Notes: generated by a model not told the origin, from the letters alone. DNA of 64,000 bases from CAITWF01 sp038231575 (GCA_038231575.1 JBBRLB010000001.1:1-64000); one strand, 5' to 3'; counted from the stretch's first letter, positions 43,612 to 52,054 are shown. Numbers and translations: made by a program.

Positions 43612-44718
43612 TCACGTCGCGAGCGGGATGGTGAAGCAGAACGTCGCGCCTTTGCCGGGCGCGCTGAGCGCCCAGATTTCCCCGCCGTGGTCCTCGACGA
43701 TCTTTTTGCAGATCGTGAGGCCGAGGCCGGTGCCGTGGGCTTTGCCGTGCGTGGCGAAGGGTTGGAACAGGGACTCCGCGATCGCGGGGGCGATGCCCTT
43801 GCCGGTGTCTTCGACCTCAATGCGGAGTTCGCCGTTTTCGACGGCGAAGCGGATGAAAATTTTCCCGCCGTCGGATATTTCATCCACCGCGTTGTTGAGC
43901 AGGTTGTAGAACAGGCGCGACAGCCGTTGGGTGTCGACCCGCACCTCGATCTCGGGCGGCGGCGTGGCGACTTCGAGCTTCACCCCGCGCTCCGCGATTT
44001 CCTGGCGGATTTCGTCGGCGAGCGGATTCATGTAGCGCGCGAAATTCACCGTCTGGAGCAAGGGCTTCTGGCCGGTGGGCTTCGTGAAATCGATCAACTC
44101 CTGCAGCATGTTCGTCATGCGCTCGACTTGGCGCGCGATGCGGTCGGCGGCCTTGTGGCGCATCGGTGGCGCGGTGGTGTCGCTGCACGCGAGCTCGGCG
44201 GCGAGGCCGATGATGGTAAGGGGATTTTTGAAATCGTGGACGATGGTGCCGGCGAAGCGGCCGACGACGGCGAGGCGCTCGGCTTGGAGAATCTCGTCGG
44301 CGTATTTCTGGTTGAGCGCGCGCATGCGCAGGCTGAATTCGCGGATGAGATTAAGCGCGAATTGCGGGCGGCGCTCGAGCAGGTTGAGCAGGTCGGCGCG
44401 CGAAAGGAAATAAGTCTCGGTCTCGCCCTCGGCTTTTGCCGTGGCGGAGCGCGGCGCATCATCGAGCACCGCCATCTCGCCAAAAAAATCGCCCGGCCCA
44501 ATGGTGGCGAGAGTGCGGCTCTGGCCGTTGCCGACGACCGCGGAAATCTGCACGCGGCCGGATTCGAGCAGATAAAACCCATCGCCGGAGTCACCCGCGG
44601 AAAAAATCACGTCGCCCTCGCGGAATTTTTTCACGTGGCCAGTGCGGCCGAGGGCGCGCAATTCTTCGTTCAGGGCGCCAACGAAGCGGGTTTCCGAGGA
44701 CGGCATGCGGTCCACCAT
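43612..44718 (-). CDS. Histidine kinase with N-terminal cyclic-nucleotide-binding domain
   Basis: 368 residues, no TM helix. cNMP-binding (Crp-like) domain about 20-130: VKKFREGDVIFSAGDSGDGF, LLESGRVQIS and GPGDFFGEMAVLDDAPRSAT. Then HisKA with the phosphorylated His in IVHDFKNPLTII (H161) and an HATPase with NLLNNAVDEI (N box), VEDTGKGIAPAIA (G1), THGKAHGTGLGLTICKKIV (G2). A cytosolic kinase sensing cNMP or a related ligand. No response regulator is adjacent. The PRSAT loop keeps the Arg that binds cyclic phosphate. ATG at 44706 is an alternative start. Confidence 0.9.
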   Translation of the reverse strand: MVDRMPSSETRFVGALNEELRALGRTGHVKKFREGDVIFSAGDSGDGFYLLESGRVQISAVVGNGQSRTLATIGPGDFFGEMAVLDDAPRSATAKAEGETETYFLSRADLLNLLERRPQFALNLIREFSLRMRALNQKYADEILQAERLAVVGRFAGTIVHDFKNPLTIIGLAAELACSDTTAPPMRHKAADRIARQVERMTNMLQELIDFTKPTGQKPLLQTVNFARYMNPLADEIRQEIAERGVKLEVATPPPEIEVRVDTQRLSRLFYNLLNNAVDEISDGGKIFIRFAVENGELRIEVEDTGKGIAPAIAESLFQPFATHGKAHGTGLGLTICKKIVEDHGGEIWALSAPGKGATFCFTIPLAT

Positions 44719-44746
44719 AGCGGGCGCCGCGCCAAAAGAAAGTCAT

Positions 44747-46093
44747 TCAATGGGAATTTCCGGACCCCGGATGGTGCGCGGTTCGCTCTCCCTCGGCGCA
44801 GGCGGCGAGGCGGCGTTGCAGGAATTCGCGTTCGGCCGGCACGGTCACGAGCGCCAAGGCGCGTCGGAGCGCGGTCGCGGCCTCCACCGGGTGTCCGGCG
44901 CCGAGCAGCAACTGGCCGCGCACCGCGTGAAACAGATGATATGACTCCAGCGTGCGGCGTCGCGGGATTTTTTCGAGCGCGCTGAGCGCGGCGGGCGCAC
45001 CCTGCACGCGGGCGAGGGCCACGGTGCGGTTGAGCGCGATGATCGGCGAGGGATCGAGGGCGACCAGCGCGTCGTAGAGCTCGAGGATGTGCAGCCAATT
45101 CGTCTGATCGTAATTTGGCGCGAGCGCGTGCGTGGCGGCGATGCCGGCCTCGAGGTGCCAGCGCGTGACGCGTGGGCCGGCCGCGGAGCGATCGAGATGC
45201 GCGAGGCCGCGGGCGATTTGCGCGCGATCCCAGCGGGAGCGATCCTGGGCGGCGAGAATCAGGAGCGAGCCGTCGTCGGCGACGCGCGCGGGCAGCCGCG
45301 CGGCGTGCAGGTGAAGCAGCGCGAGGAGCGCGTGCGTCGCGGGGCCGTCGCCGAGCGGGTGGGCGGCGAGAAGTTCGCCGAGCCGAATGGCCTCCGCGCA
45401 CAGATCGGCGCGCAGGAGCGAGTCGCCGTGGGAGGCCTTGTAGCCTTCGTTAAACAGCAGGTAGAGCGCGGCGAGCACGGACGCGACGCGCGGGGCGAGC
45501 TGGCGTGCGGGCGGAAGTTCGATGGCGACCCGCGCCGCGCGGAGCTGCTTGCGCGCCCGCACGAGTTTTTTCGTGATGGCTGCCTCGCTCGCGAGGAAGG
45601 CCGCGGCGATTTCGCGATCGCCGAAACCGCAGAGGGTCCGGAGCACCAGCGCGACTTGGGCGTCGACCGGTAGCACGGGCGAACAGCACACGAACATCAT
45701 GCGCAGCTGGCGGTCGGCGATTTCATCCTCGAATTGCGGCGGCGGCGCGGCGAGCGCCTCGCTCGCGGTTTCCGCGATGAGCGGCGCGAGCTCCGGCGAT
45801 TTTTTCGCGAGCACGCGATCGCGGCGCAGCGTGTCGAAGGCGCGGTGGCGCGCGGTCTGCAGCAGCCAGGCGGAGGGATTTTCCGGCACGCCGGTGAACG
45901 GCCACACTTGCATCGCGCGGAGCAGCGCGTCCTGCACCACATCCTCGGCGAGGTGGAGATGGGCCGCGCCGAGCCGGCCCGCGAGAATCGCCACGAGCCG
46001 GCCGGACTCGCGGCGAAAAAGATGACCGACCACGCCGGCGACATCGGTCGCGCCGGCACTGGCCGCGGGCTCACATGGCGGGGAGCGGTTCAA
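44747..46093 (-). CDS. ECF42-type RNA polymerase sigma factor with C-terminal extension
   Basis: 448 residues from a TTG at 46093, chosen as the earliest start before region 2; a GTG a few codons in is possible. Region 2 about 25-95 (LHLAEDVVQDALLRAMQVWPF, NPSAWLLQTARHRAFDTLRR) and region 4 about 140-200 (LRTLCGFGDREIAAAFLASEA). The C-terminal 230 residues (DUF6596/TPR-like; YLLFNEGYKASHGD, TNWLHILELYDALVALDP) mark the ECF42 group, which works with DGPF proteins and not a normal anti-sigma. The next gene upstream overlaps it by 23 bp and is exactly such a protein. Confidence 0.9.
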   Translation of the reverse strand: MNRSPPCEPAASAGATDVAGVVGHLFRRESGRLVAILAGRLGAAHLHLAEDVVQDALLRAMQVWPFTGVPENPSAWLLQTARHRAFDTLRRDRVLAKKSPELAPLIAETASEALAAPPPQFEDEIADRQLRMMFVCCSPVLPVDAQVALVLRTLCGFGDREIAAAFLASEAAITKKLVRARKQLRAARVAIELPPARQLAPRVASVLAALYLLFNEGYKASHGDSLLRADLCAEAIRLGELLAAHPLGDGPATHALLALLHLHAARLPARVADDGSLLILAAQDRSRWDRAQIARGLAHLDRSAAGPRVTRWHLEAGIAATHALAPNYDQTNWLHILELYDALVALDPSPIIALNRTVALARVQGAPAALSALEKIPRRRTLESYHLFHAVRGQLLLGAGHPVEAATALRRALALVTVPAEREFLQRRLAACAEGERTAHHPGSGNSH

Positions 46094-46439
46094 CCGGACG
46101 AACCTCGACGATCGTGTTGCCCATCACAAGTCCGGGGCAACCGCGGGCGATGACTTCGGCGGCGGCGAGATCGCGGGCGTTAACGAGGACGTAGCCCCCC
46201 ACCACTTCCTTGGCTTCAGTGAACGGGCCGTCGGTGACTTCGACCTTGGGTCCGCGCAGCACGCGGCCGCCATCTTGGAGGCGGTTGACGCCCGCCATCT
46301 CGCCGCGCGCGCCCATGCCTTTCATCCACGCCATCCATTTTCCCATGATCTGCTCCATCTCAGCGGGAGTCGGATCGGGGCCTGCTTGCGAATGGCGAAA
46401 CAGGAGGAGGAACTGGGCGGATGGGGGAGTGGAGCTCAT
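46071..46439 (-). CDS. YciI/DGPF-family protein (ECF42 partner 1)
   Basis: 122 residues. YCII-like ferredoxin-type fold with the DGPF signature: FLLLFRHSQAGPDPTPAEMEQ, then KVEVTDGPFTEAKEVVGGY and ARDLAAAEVIARGCPG. No catalytic residue is certain; the family carries a conserved His/Asp pair in related YciI. 3' end overlaps the ECF42 sigma start by 23 bp, so it is translationally linked. Paralogue of the next upstream gene. Confidence 0.88.
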   Translation of the reverse strand: MSSTPPSAQFLLLFRHSQAGPDPTPAEMEQIMGKWMAWMKGMGARGEMAGVNRLQDGGRVLRGPKVEVTDGPFTEAKEVVGGYVLVNARDLAAAEVIARGCPGLVMGNTIVEVRPVEPLPAM

Positions 46440-46527
46440 GTTGGGATTGGAATTGTTTCTGGTTCGACCTGATGACGAACGGCGTGGCGACGGGAGGACA
46501 ATTTTCTAGAGAAAATCACGCACGCTC

Positions 46528-46884
46528 TCACGGGTGTGGCGACGACCGGATTGGGCGCACCTCGACAGTGGTGCCGGGTTGTTCGAGGCCGGGGCAACCC
46601 GACGCGACCTCGGTCGCGTGCTCGATGTCACGGGCGGCGACGATGACGAAGCCGCCGACCATTTCCTTCGCCTCGATAAACGGCCCGTCGCTCACCTGGC
46701 CATGCGTGCGGAGGACTTTGCCGGTGAACTCGAGGCCGTTGGTCGCGACGAATTCGCCCCGGGCCTTGATGCCGTCCATCCAGATTTTGAACTTCGCCAT
46801 GATTTTCGTCAGCTCGGCGGGCGCGGGCATGGTGCCCGAATGGCGGAGGAGGAGAAGGTAGTGGGAGGGGTTCGGTTGATTCAT
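46528..46884 (-). CDS. YciI/DGPF-family protein (ECF42 partner 2)
   Basis: 118 residues from the ATG at 46884. Same fold and motif as its neighbour: HYLLLLRHSGTMPAPAELTK, QVSDGPFIEAKEMVGGF and ARDIEHATEVASGCPG. The two differ enough to be old paralogues or separate acquisitions. It heads a three-gene unit DGPF-DGPF-ECF42. An in-frame extension up to 46998 is Arg-rich and unsupported. Confidence 0.86.
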   Translation of the reverse strand: MNQPNPSHYLLLLRHSGTMPAPAELTKIMAKFKIWMDGIKARGEFVATNGLEFTGKVLRTHGQVSDGPFIEAKEMVGGFVIVAARDIEHATEVASGCPGLEQPGTTVEVRPIRSSPHP

Positions 46885-47195
46885 GAGGATGAGGCGGGTC
46901 CGGAGTGATGACGAATGGGCGCGGGGCGGAAGGACAAAAGACCGCGCGAGTTCATGAGCAAGCAACCCTGCCCGAAAATGAAAACGCCGCCGGGACAACC
47001 AAGCGGCGCTTTTTTTGACGCGGCCGGCGACTCCGGTCGGCCCGCACGCGCGACCCCAGGGGCGCGGGAAAAATGGGGTTAAGTGCTTCGCCCCGGGCGC
47101 GGCCTCAGGGCGCGAAAGTCGGGTCCATTCAAACGGACAGGCCGCGAGGCGCAGTGCACCGCGGCCCGGTTACGTTGAGCTGATCTGGCGGGGGA
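46885..47195. other. Intergenic region with bidirectional terminator
   Basis: About 311 bp between two minus-strand genes. It contains the hairpin at 46985-47017 and otherwise GC-rich non-coding sequence. The promoter of the DGPF-sigma unit is expected in its left part. No gene seen. Confidence 0.5.
46985..47017. terminator. Hairpin terminator, usable on both strands
   Basis: CGCCGC (46985-46990) pairs with GCGGCG (47003-47008). On the plus strand a run of seven T follows; on the minus strand TTTTCATTTT follows. The minus-strand reading would end the transcript of the gene at 47196-47591. Confidence 0.65.
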
Positions 47196-47591
47196 TCAGT
47201 TGCGGGCGGCGACGAAGATTTTGTCGAGCTTGGGCGCCGTCAGCATCGCGATGGCGACCCGGGGCGTGACGAGAGAGAGTTGGCTGACGCGGCCCGTGTT
47301 GAATTTCACGACCAGCGTGCCGGTGGCCGTGGTATTCTCGACTTCGTAGTGCGGATAGAGCCACGTGCCGTCGCCGAGCTTCGCGGTCGGCTGGCCGAGC
47401 TTGGCGAGGACTTGGATTTGGAACGTGCCGGTTTCGACGTAAGGGCCGGCGTTTTTGACGGCGACGCTGCCGTCGCGGGCGAGTAGCTCGGCGGCGCGGC
47501 TGGAATCGGCGGCGAGGGCGATGGCCGGAAGCGCGAACGCGACGGCGAGAGTGAGGAGGCGGAGGGCGGAGGAGGCGATTTGGTTTTTCAT
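47196..47591 (-). CDS. Small exported hypothetical protein
   Basis: 131 residues from the ATG at 47591. Signal peptide (LRLLTLAVAFALPAIALAA) then a short beta-rich domain: VLAKLGQPTAKLGDGTWLYP, TATGTLVVKFNTGRVSQLSL. The pattern (GxPxxxLxDGxWxY, then VxFxxGRV) is like SmpA/BamE-type small domains, though I cannot claim membership. It is divergent from the LytS-type kinase gene and shares its upstream region. Confidence 0.68.
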   Translation of the reverse strand: MKNQIASSALRLLTLAVAFALPAIALAADSSRAAELLARDGSVAVKNAGPYVETGTFQIQVLAKLGQPTAKLGDGTWLYPHYEVENTTATGTLVVKFNTGRVSQLSLVTPRVAIAMLTAPKLDKIFVAARN

Positions 47592-47692
47592 GGCGGTTAT
47601 TTTTCTGGCGTGGAAGTTTGGGGTGAAGTCACCGGCGGGTGACGTGGGCGAAGTTGCGCGTGCGTGCCGCGCGCCGCGAAAAAACCCGAGCG

Positions 47693-47762
47693 AACGGCTC
47701 GCGCGCGGAGCAAAAGGTTGGTCTCGCCCAGTCAACGGCTCGCCCGGCGAGTGAACGGCTCG
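47693..47762. promoter_or_regulatory. Three phased direct repeats upstream of the LytS/LytTR pair
   Basis: AACGGCTCG occurs at 47693-47701, 47734-47742 and 47754-47762. Spacing is 41 and 20 bp, near whole turns of the helix. LytTR regulators bind pairs of 9-bp direct repeats in a similar spacing, so these are candidate autoregulatory sites for the response regulator at 49636. Confidence 0.45.
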
Positions 47763-47813
47763 GAAAACGCGTGGACGCCCGCGAACGGAGGCCGCAACGT
47801 CGCGTGGTCCCGC

Positions 47814-49655
47814 ATGAATCACCGTTGGCTCATTCTACCCCTGCTGGCTTGGCCCGTCGTCTCGGCGTTCGCGGAGCACACGTGGAAGCCCGCGCGAGAA
47901 CTGGCCGGGCAGCTTAACCTCGCGCGCCTGATCCCCGCGTCGGCCGAGAGCTCCGAGTTGCGCTGCCGGGTGGGCGACGATCCGCGCTGGGCGCAGCAGG
48001 ACTGGGACGACGCGGCGTGGGACGTAACCGAGTTTCGCAACGTGCCCTCGGATCGCGGCCTCGTCTGGCTGCGTTTTTGCGTGCGCGATCCGACGGCACC
48101 GCTGCCGGACGCGTTGTTTCTCAGCCTCCCGTATTCCTACGAGCTTTATTGGGACGGCGTGTTGATCGGCCGATCGGGCCGGCCGGCCGCCACGCGTGCG
48201 GAGGAAGTGCCGGGTCACTCGCTTAACACCATGAGCGTTTCGCCCGAGCTGCGCGCGGCGGGCGAACACGTGATCGCGATCCGCGCGTCGGGATTCCACA
48301 ATCGCTATCCGGGCCCGACGGCACCGGTGCAAATCCTACCGCTGCCGCTGGGCGAATGGCAGCAATTGAATTCGCGGGGCGCAATCCTGCCGCACGCGGC
48401 GATGGGCGCGATGCTGATGGTCACGATCACGGCCTGCGTGATGTGGCTGCTGGCGGCGCGGATGGCGGCGCTGCTCGCTTTCGCGGCGCTGACGCTATGC
48501 ACGACCGTCGCGCAGGCCGTCGCGATGGCCTTTTGGGATTACGGTTATTCCTACGAGTGGAATTACGCGGCCAACCTCGCCCGCGGCTATGCGATCGATG
48601 CCGGCGGACTGTGCCTGCTCGCACTGGTGATTGTGATGTTCGCGCTGCCGCGGCGCTGTTGGTTCGCGCTCGTCGTGCTGCCTGTGGTGGGCGTGGTTTT
48701 GGGCTGGTTCAGCACATCGTTGTATCGTCCGCTCCTGACGAGCGCGTTTGCACTCTCGCTGCTCGCCACCGGCTGGGCGGCGGGGCGGAATCGATTGGGT
48801 GCGCGCGTCGTCTTCACCGGGATCCTGATCACCGCGGCGGTCTGGCTCTACGATCCCGTCCACTTTGTCCTGAGCTGGTATTTCCAGGGATTCCTGCCGA
48901 CGCTGGTGGGCGTCACCGCGGCCATTGCGCTGCAAGTGCGCGCGGCGCGGCGCCAGGCGCACGAGGTGCAGCTCATGGCGGCGCGCCTGGAGCTCGAATT
49001 GCTGAAGAAAAATCTCCAGCCGCACTTTCTGCTCAACACGCTCGCGACGATCGTCGAAGTGATCGAGCAGGAGCCGAAGTCCGCGGTCACGATCATCGAG
49101 GCCCTCGCGCGCGAGTTCCGGATTCTGGCGCGCGTGTCGGGGGAAAAGCTGATTCCGCTCGCCCACGAGTTGGAGCTCTGTCGCGCGCACCTGCGAATCA
49201 TGAGTCTGCGCAAGGGCGCGCAGTGCGTGCTCGACGTCGTGCCAGACACCGACGAGCGGCTGCTCGTGCCGCCGGCGCTGTTCCACACGCTCGTGGAAAA
49301 TGGGCTCACGCACCTCCTGCCGGAGGACGGGTGGCAACGTTTTGAACTGGGTGCGACGATCGAGAGGAATCGGGTCCGCTTTACCCTCGTCGCGCGGGGC
49401 CAGCCGATGGCGGACGACCGCGCGCTTACGCTGCTGCCGCTGCCCGCGACACCTGCACCGTTCCCGCCGGTGAAGAAACGCGAGGGCACCGGACTGCGCT
49501 ACGTCAAAGCGCGACTCGAAGAGAGCTTCCCCGGTCGTTGGTCCCTCCAGGGCGAAGCCGTTCCCCAGGGCTGGCGGACCGTGGTTGAGATCGCGGGCGT
49601 TGAGCGCGTGCCGGTGGAAGAGGTGAAAAAGACCTATGAGACTGCTGATCGTTGA
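47814..49655 (+). CDS. LytS-type membrane sensor histidine kinase
   Basis: 613 residues from the ATG at 47814. Signal peptide (1-20), a periplasmic jellyroll of about 30-175 (DPRWAQQDWDDAAWDV, VWLRFCVRDP, SYELYWDGVLIGRSG, resembling glycoside-hydrolase-2-type sugar-binding or DISM sensor domains), then seven TM helices (about 190-380), and the LytS kinase core: LKKNLQPHFLLNTLATIVE with H404, and HATPase G2 GTGLRYVKARL. The N box reads ENGLTHLL. Overlaps the response regulator gene by 20 bp. May sense a sugar in the periplasm (inference). Confidence 0.9.
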   Translation: MNHRWLILPLLAWPVVSAFAEHTWKPARELAGQLNLARLIPASAESSELRCRVGDDPRWAQQDWDDAAWDVTEFRNVPSDRGLVWLRFCVRDPTAPLPDALFLSLPYSYELYWDGVLIGRSGRPAATRAEEVPGHSLNTMSVSPELRAAGEHVIAIRASGFHNRYPGPTAPVQILPLPLGEWQQLNSRGAILPHAAMGAMLMVTITACVMWLLAARMAALLAFAALTLCTTVAQAVAMAFWDYGYSYEWNYAANLARGYAIDAGGLCLLALVIVMFALPRRCWFALVVLPVVGVVLGWFSTSLYRPLLTSAFALSLLATGWAAGRNRLGARVVFTGILITAAVWLYDPVHFVLSWYFQGFLPTLVGVTAAIALQVRAARRQAHEVQLMAARLELELLKKNLQPHFLLNTLATIVEVIEQEPKSAVTIIEALAREFRILARVSGEKLIPLAHELELCRAHLRIMSLRKGAQCVLDVVPDTDERLLVPPALFHTLVENGLTHLLPEDGWQRFELGATIERNRVRFTLVARGQPMADDRALTLLPLPATPAPFPPVKKREGTGLRYVKARLEESFPGRWSLQGEAVPQGWRTVVEIAGVERVPVEEVKKTYETADR

Positions 49656-50334
49656 AGACGAACCGCTGCTCGCGCAGCGCTTGGAACGCTTCTGCCGCGA
49701 GATTCTCGGCGAGCGGCTGGAATCGGTGCGGCTGGCGAACCTCCTCTCCGAAGCGAGCGCCCGGTTGGACGAGTCGCCGATCGATCTGCTCCTGCTCGAT
49801 CTCAATTTGCATGGGCGCGACGGCATGGAGCTGTTGCAGGCGGCGGTCGCGGGTTCGTTTCACACGATCATCGTGTCGGCCAATACCGAGCAGGCGTTGC
49901 GGGCCTTCGAGTTCGGCGTGATCGATTTCGTCCCGAAGCCGTTTTCAAAAGAGCGGCTGGCATCGGCGCTGGCGCGGGTCACCGAGCGCGATGGGCGCGC
50001 GGCTGGCGCGGCAAAATTCCTCGCCGTAAAAAAATATGGCAGGGTCGAGCTCGTGGAGATCGATCGTGTGCTCTACGTCGAGGGCGCGGGGGCCTACGCC
50101 GAACTCGTGCTCGATGACGGCAAGCGCGAACTGCACGACAAGACGCTCGAAAAATTACATGCATTGCTGCCGCCGGGCTTCGAGCGCATCCACAAAAGCT
50201 ACGTCGTGCGGTGGAGCGCGTTGAAGGCGCTGCATGCGCAGGAGGGCAGTCACTACGAGGCGGAGTTGCGGAATGGCCAGCGCCTTCCCGTCGGTCGCAC
50301 GCGCTACAAGGAACTGCGCGAGAAGCTCGGCTGA
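49636..50334 (+). CDS. LytTR-family response regulator
   Basis: 232 residues. Receiver domain 1-118: LLIVEDEPLLAQRLE with acidic pocket, phospho-Asp D55 in LLLLDLNLHGRDG, and Lys in DFVPKPFSKE. LytTR DNA-binding domain about 130-230: KYGRVELVEIDRVLYVEGAG, FERIHKSYVVRWSALK and RLPVGRTRYKELRE. It should be phosphorylated by the kinase encoded just upstream. Candidate binding sites at 47693-47762. Confidence 0.93.
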   Translation: MRLLIVEDEPLLAQRLERFCREILGERLESVRLANLLSEASARLDESPIDLLLLDLNLHGRDGMELLQAAVAGSFHTIIVSANTEQALRAFEFGVIDFVPKPFSKERLASALARVTERDGRAAGAAKFLAVKKYGRVELVEIDRVLYVEGAGAYAELVLDDGKRELHDKTLEKLHALLPPGFERIHKSYVVRWSALKALHAQEGSHYEAELRNGQRLPVGRTRYKELREKLG

Positions 50335-50354
50335 CCGGAAGTGGCCACCAACCT

Positions 50355-50381
50355 GAGCGAGTGGAGCAGGACCACTCGCTC
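50355..50381. terminator. Hairpin between convergent genes
   Basis: Perfect ten-base stem GAGCGAGTGG / CCACTCGCTC with a seven-base loop, 20 bp after the response regulator stop and before the convergent NTF2-like gene. No T-run; probably a two-way terminator. Confidence 0.5.
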
Positions 50382-50403
50382 TCGCCTGCGGCTACGACAC
50401 CGC

Positions 50404-50874
50404 TTACTTCTTGGCGGCGGCCGCGGCGGGCGCGGGCGGCAGGTTCTTGCACGACTGCCACGCGAGGAAGCGCCACTTGCCGTGTTCTTCGCGCCACACG
50501 CCGAGGAAATTGAGATCGAGTTCGTTGGCGCCGCTCGCATTGCGCGTGTGGGTGAGCACGCGGCCGCTCATCAGCACGATGCCGGGGCTGGCCGGCACGA
50601 AATTCAGCTCCTTGTAATCGTAGGTCTCATAGACGGTGCTGTGGGTCGTGAGCGACTTGATGTAGCTCGCCTTCGTGTCGACGTGGCCGCTGGAGTGCGC
50701 GTAGCGGAGTTCGTCGGAGAAAATCGCGTCGAGCCGCGCACCGTCGCCGGCCTTGGTGGCGGCGACGCGTTCGGCGTCGGCGGCTTTGACGGCGGCGATG
50801 ATCTTGTCGTCAGCGGCGCGGAGCGAGAGCAGCGCCAGCGCGAGGCAGGGAAGGAGGCGGAGGAGTTTTTTCAT
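50404..50874 (-). CDS. Exported NTF2-like (DUF4440) protein
   Basis: 156 residues from the ATG at 50874. Signal peptide (LLRLLPCLALALLSLRA), then an NTF2-like cone fold of the DUF4440 type: AVKAADAERVAATKAGDGARL, LDAIFSDELRYAHSSGHVDTK, VLMSGRVLTHTRNASG and GKWRFLAWQSC. Ligand unknown. The C-terminus is a low-complexity Pro/Ala/Lys run. Two palindromic sites lie upstream (50974-51050), close to the likely promoter. Confidence 0.8.
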   Translation of the reverse strand: MKKLLRLLPCLALALLSLRAADDKIIAAVKAADAERVAATKAGDGARLDAIFSDELRYAHSSGHVDTKASYIKSLTTHSTVYETYDYKELNFVPASPGIVLMSGRVLTHTRNASGANELDLNFLGVWREEHGKWRFLAWQSCKNLPPAPAAAAAKK

Positions 50875-50973
50875 AGGGAGAGCGCCGCAACCGAATCGAG
50901 GCGCCCCCGGGGTGGCAAGCCGGTTGCACGCGGGCCGCACCTCCCCGCGCTCCCCCGCCAGCGGACGATGTTT

Positions 50974-50990
50974 GTAACGTATTCCGTTAC
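50974..50990. promoter_or_regulatory. Palindromic operator-like site, copy 2
   Basis: GTAACGTATTCCGTTAC, a 17-bp near palindrome 100 bp upstream of the NTF2-like start. Same core as sites at 32606 and 51026. Confidence 0.45.
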
Positions 50991-51025
50991 TTTGGGGCGG
51001 GTCCTTTCCGCTCGGAGGAGGGAAG

Positions 51026-51050
51026 GGATGTAACGTATTACGTTACATCC
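51026..51050. promoter_or_regulatory. Palindromic operator-like site, copy 3
   Basis: Perfect 12-bp arms GGATGTAACGTA / TACGTTACATCC around one central base. It is 52 bp centre to centre (about five turns) from copy 2, so two dimers could bind cooperatively on one face. Confidence 0.55.
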
Positions 51051-51063
51051 GGTGCGAATGATT

Positions 51064-51792
51064 TTAGTCCAGCCACGTGAAAAACCGATCGAAGCGCGGA
51101 CGGAGCCAGTGGTTCCGATCGCCGGACACTACTACGCCCTTCGCCTCGCCGATGATTTCGGCACGCGGCACGAAGCCGAAGAAGCGCGAGTCGTGGCTGT
51201 TGTCGCGGTTGTCACCCATCATGAAGTAGTGGCCGGCGGGCACCCGCGTCGGGCCGAAGCTGCGCAACGCGGGACGGGCGGGCAGCGCCATCACAGCATG
51301 CGCGTGCGCACCGGCGGTAGGCGCCGGGGTGAGTTGCTCGCGGGCGAAAATGGCGCGGTCGCGCTCCGCCGGCTCGAGGTCCTTAGCACCGCGCGTGGTG
51401 CCGGCGAGCGGCGCGTAGGTTTGCGCGACGCCGTTCACGAAAAGAACTTCGCGGCGCAGCTCGATCGTGTCGCCCGGCTGGCCGACGATGCGTTTCACCA
51501 GCCGCATGCCGCTGTCGGGCGCGAAACACACCACGACTTCGCCGCGCGCGGGGTCCGCCCAGTGCGCGACGCGCACGAACGTGAACGGCACGCGCAGATC
51601 GTAGGCGAGCTTGTTGATGAAGACGACGTCGCCGCACAGGATGGTCGGCTGCATCGAGCCGGTGGGCACATAGTTGATGTCGGCGATCGCGGATTTTCCG
51701 GCGGTGATCAGCAGGAACGGCAGCGCGAGCGGGCGGACCCATTCGCGCCAGAGGTAGCGGGCACCGCGACGGAGAAGGGGCTTGGATTTCAT
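51064..51792 (-). CDS. lepB: Signal peptidase I
   Basis: 242 residues from the ATG at 51792. Catalytic Ser in YVPTGSMQPTI (S46) and general-base Lys in MRLVKRIVGQPGD (K100); box E GDNRDNSHDSRFFGFV is intact. One N-terminal hydrophobic segment (LALPFLLITAGKSAIADI) anchors it. It cleaves signal peptides from Sec and Tat exports, of which this window has many. It has an insert of about 45 residues between boxes D and E (LAGTTRGAKDLEPAER and on). Confidence 0.94.
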   Translation of the reverse strand: MKSKPLLRRGARYLWREWVRPLALPFLLITAGKSAIADINYVPTGSMQPTILCGDVVFINKLAYDLRVPFTFVRVAHWADPARGEVVVCFAPDSGMRLVKRIVGQPGDTIELRREVLFVNGVAQTYAPLAGTTRGAKDLEPAERDRAIFAREQLTPAPTAGAHAHAVMALPARPALRSFGPTRVPAGHYFMMGDNRDNSHDSRFFGFVPRAEIIGEAKGVVVSGDRNHWLRPRFDRFFTWLD

Positions 51793-52054
51793 CGCCGCGA
51801 AACAAACTCGTCCGCCCCGCGACCGCCAGCCGCCGGTGGATGAACGGGCCGTTTCCGTCCGCGAACGGTCGCTTCGGGCCGGAGAGAACCACGGAGGGAC
51901 ACCAATCGGCACGAAGTCCGAACGGGCCCCACGAATGGCGGGAGGCTGTCACCCGAAAGCGGTGGTGGATGCGGTGGGATAAGTTGGCCCGGGCGGTATC
52001 CGATGTTGTCAACATTCAACCCATGATTCCTCCGGTGAACCGACTCCTTCACCT

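Noticed and set aside
47664..47813. In-frame upstream extension of the LytS kinase
   Set aside because: It is Arg/Lys/Pro-rich, crosses the direct repeats and would bury the signal peptide that starts at 47814.
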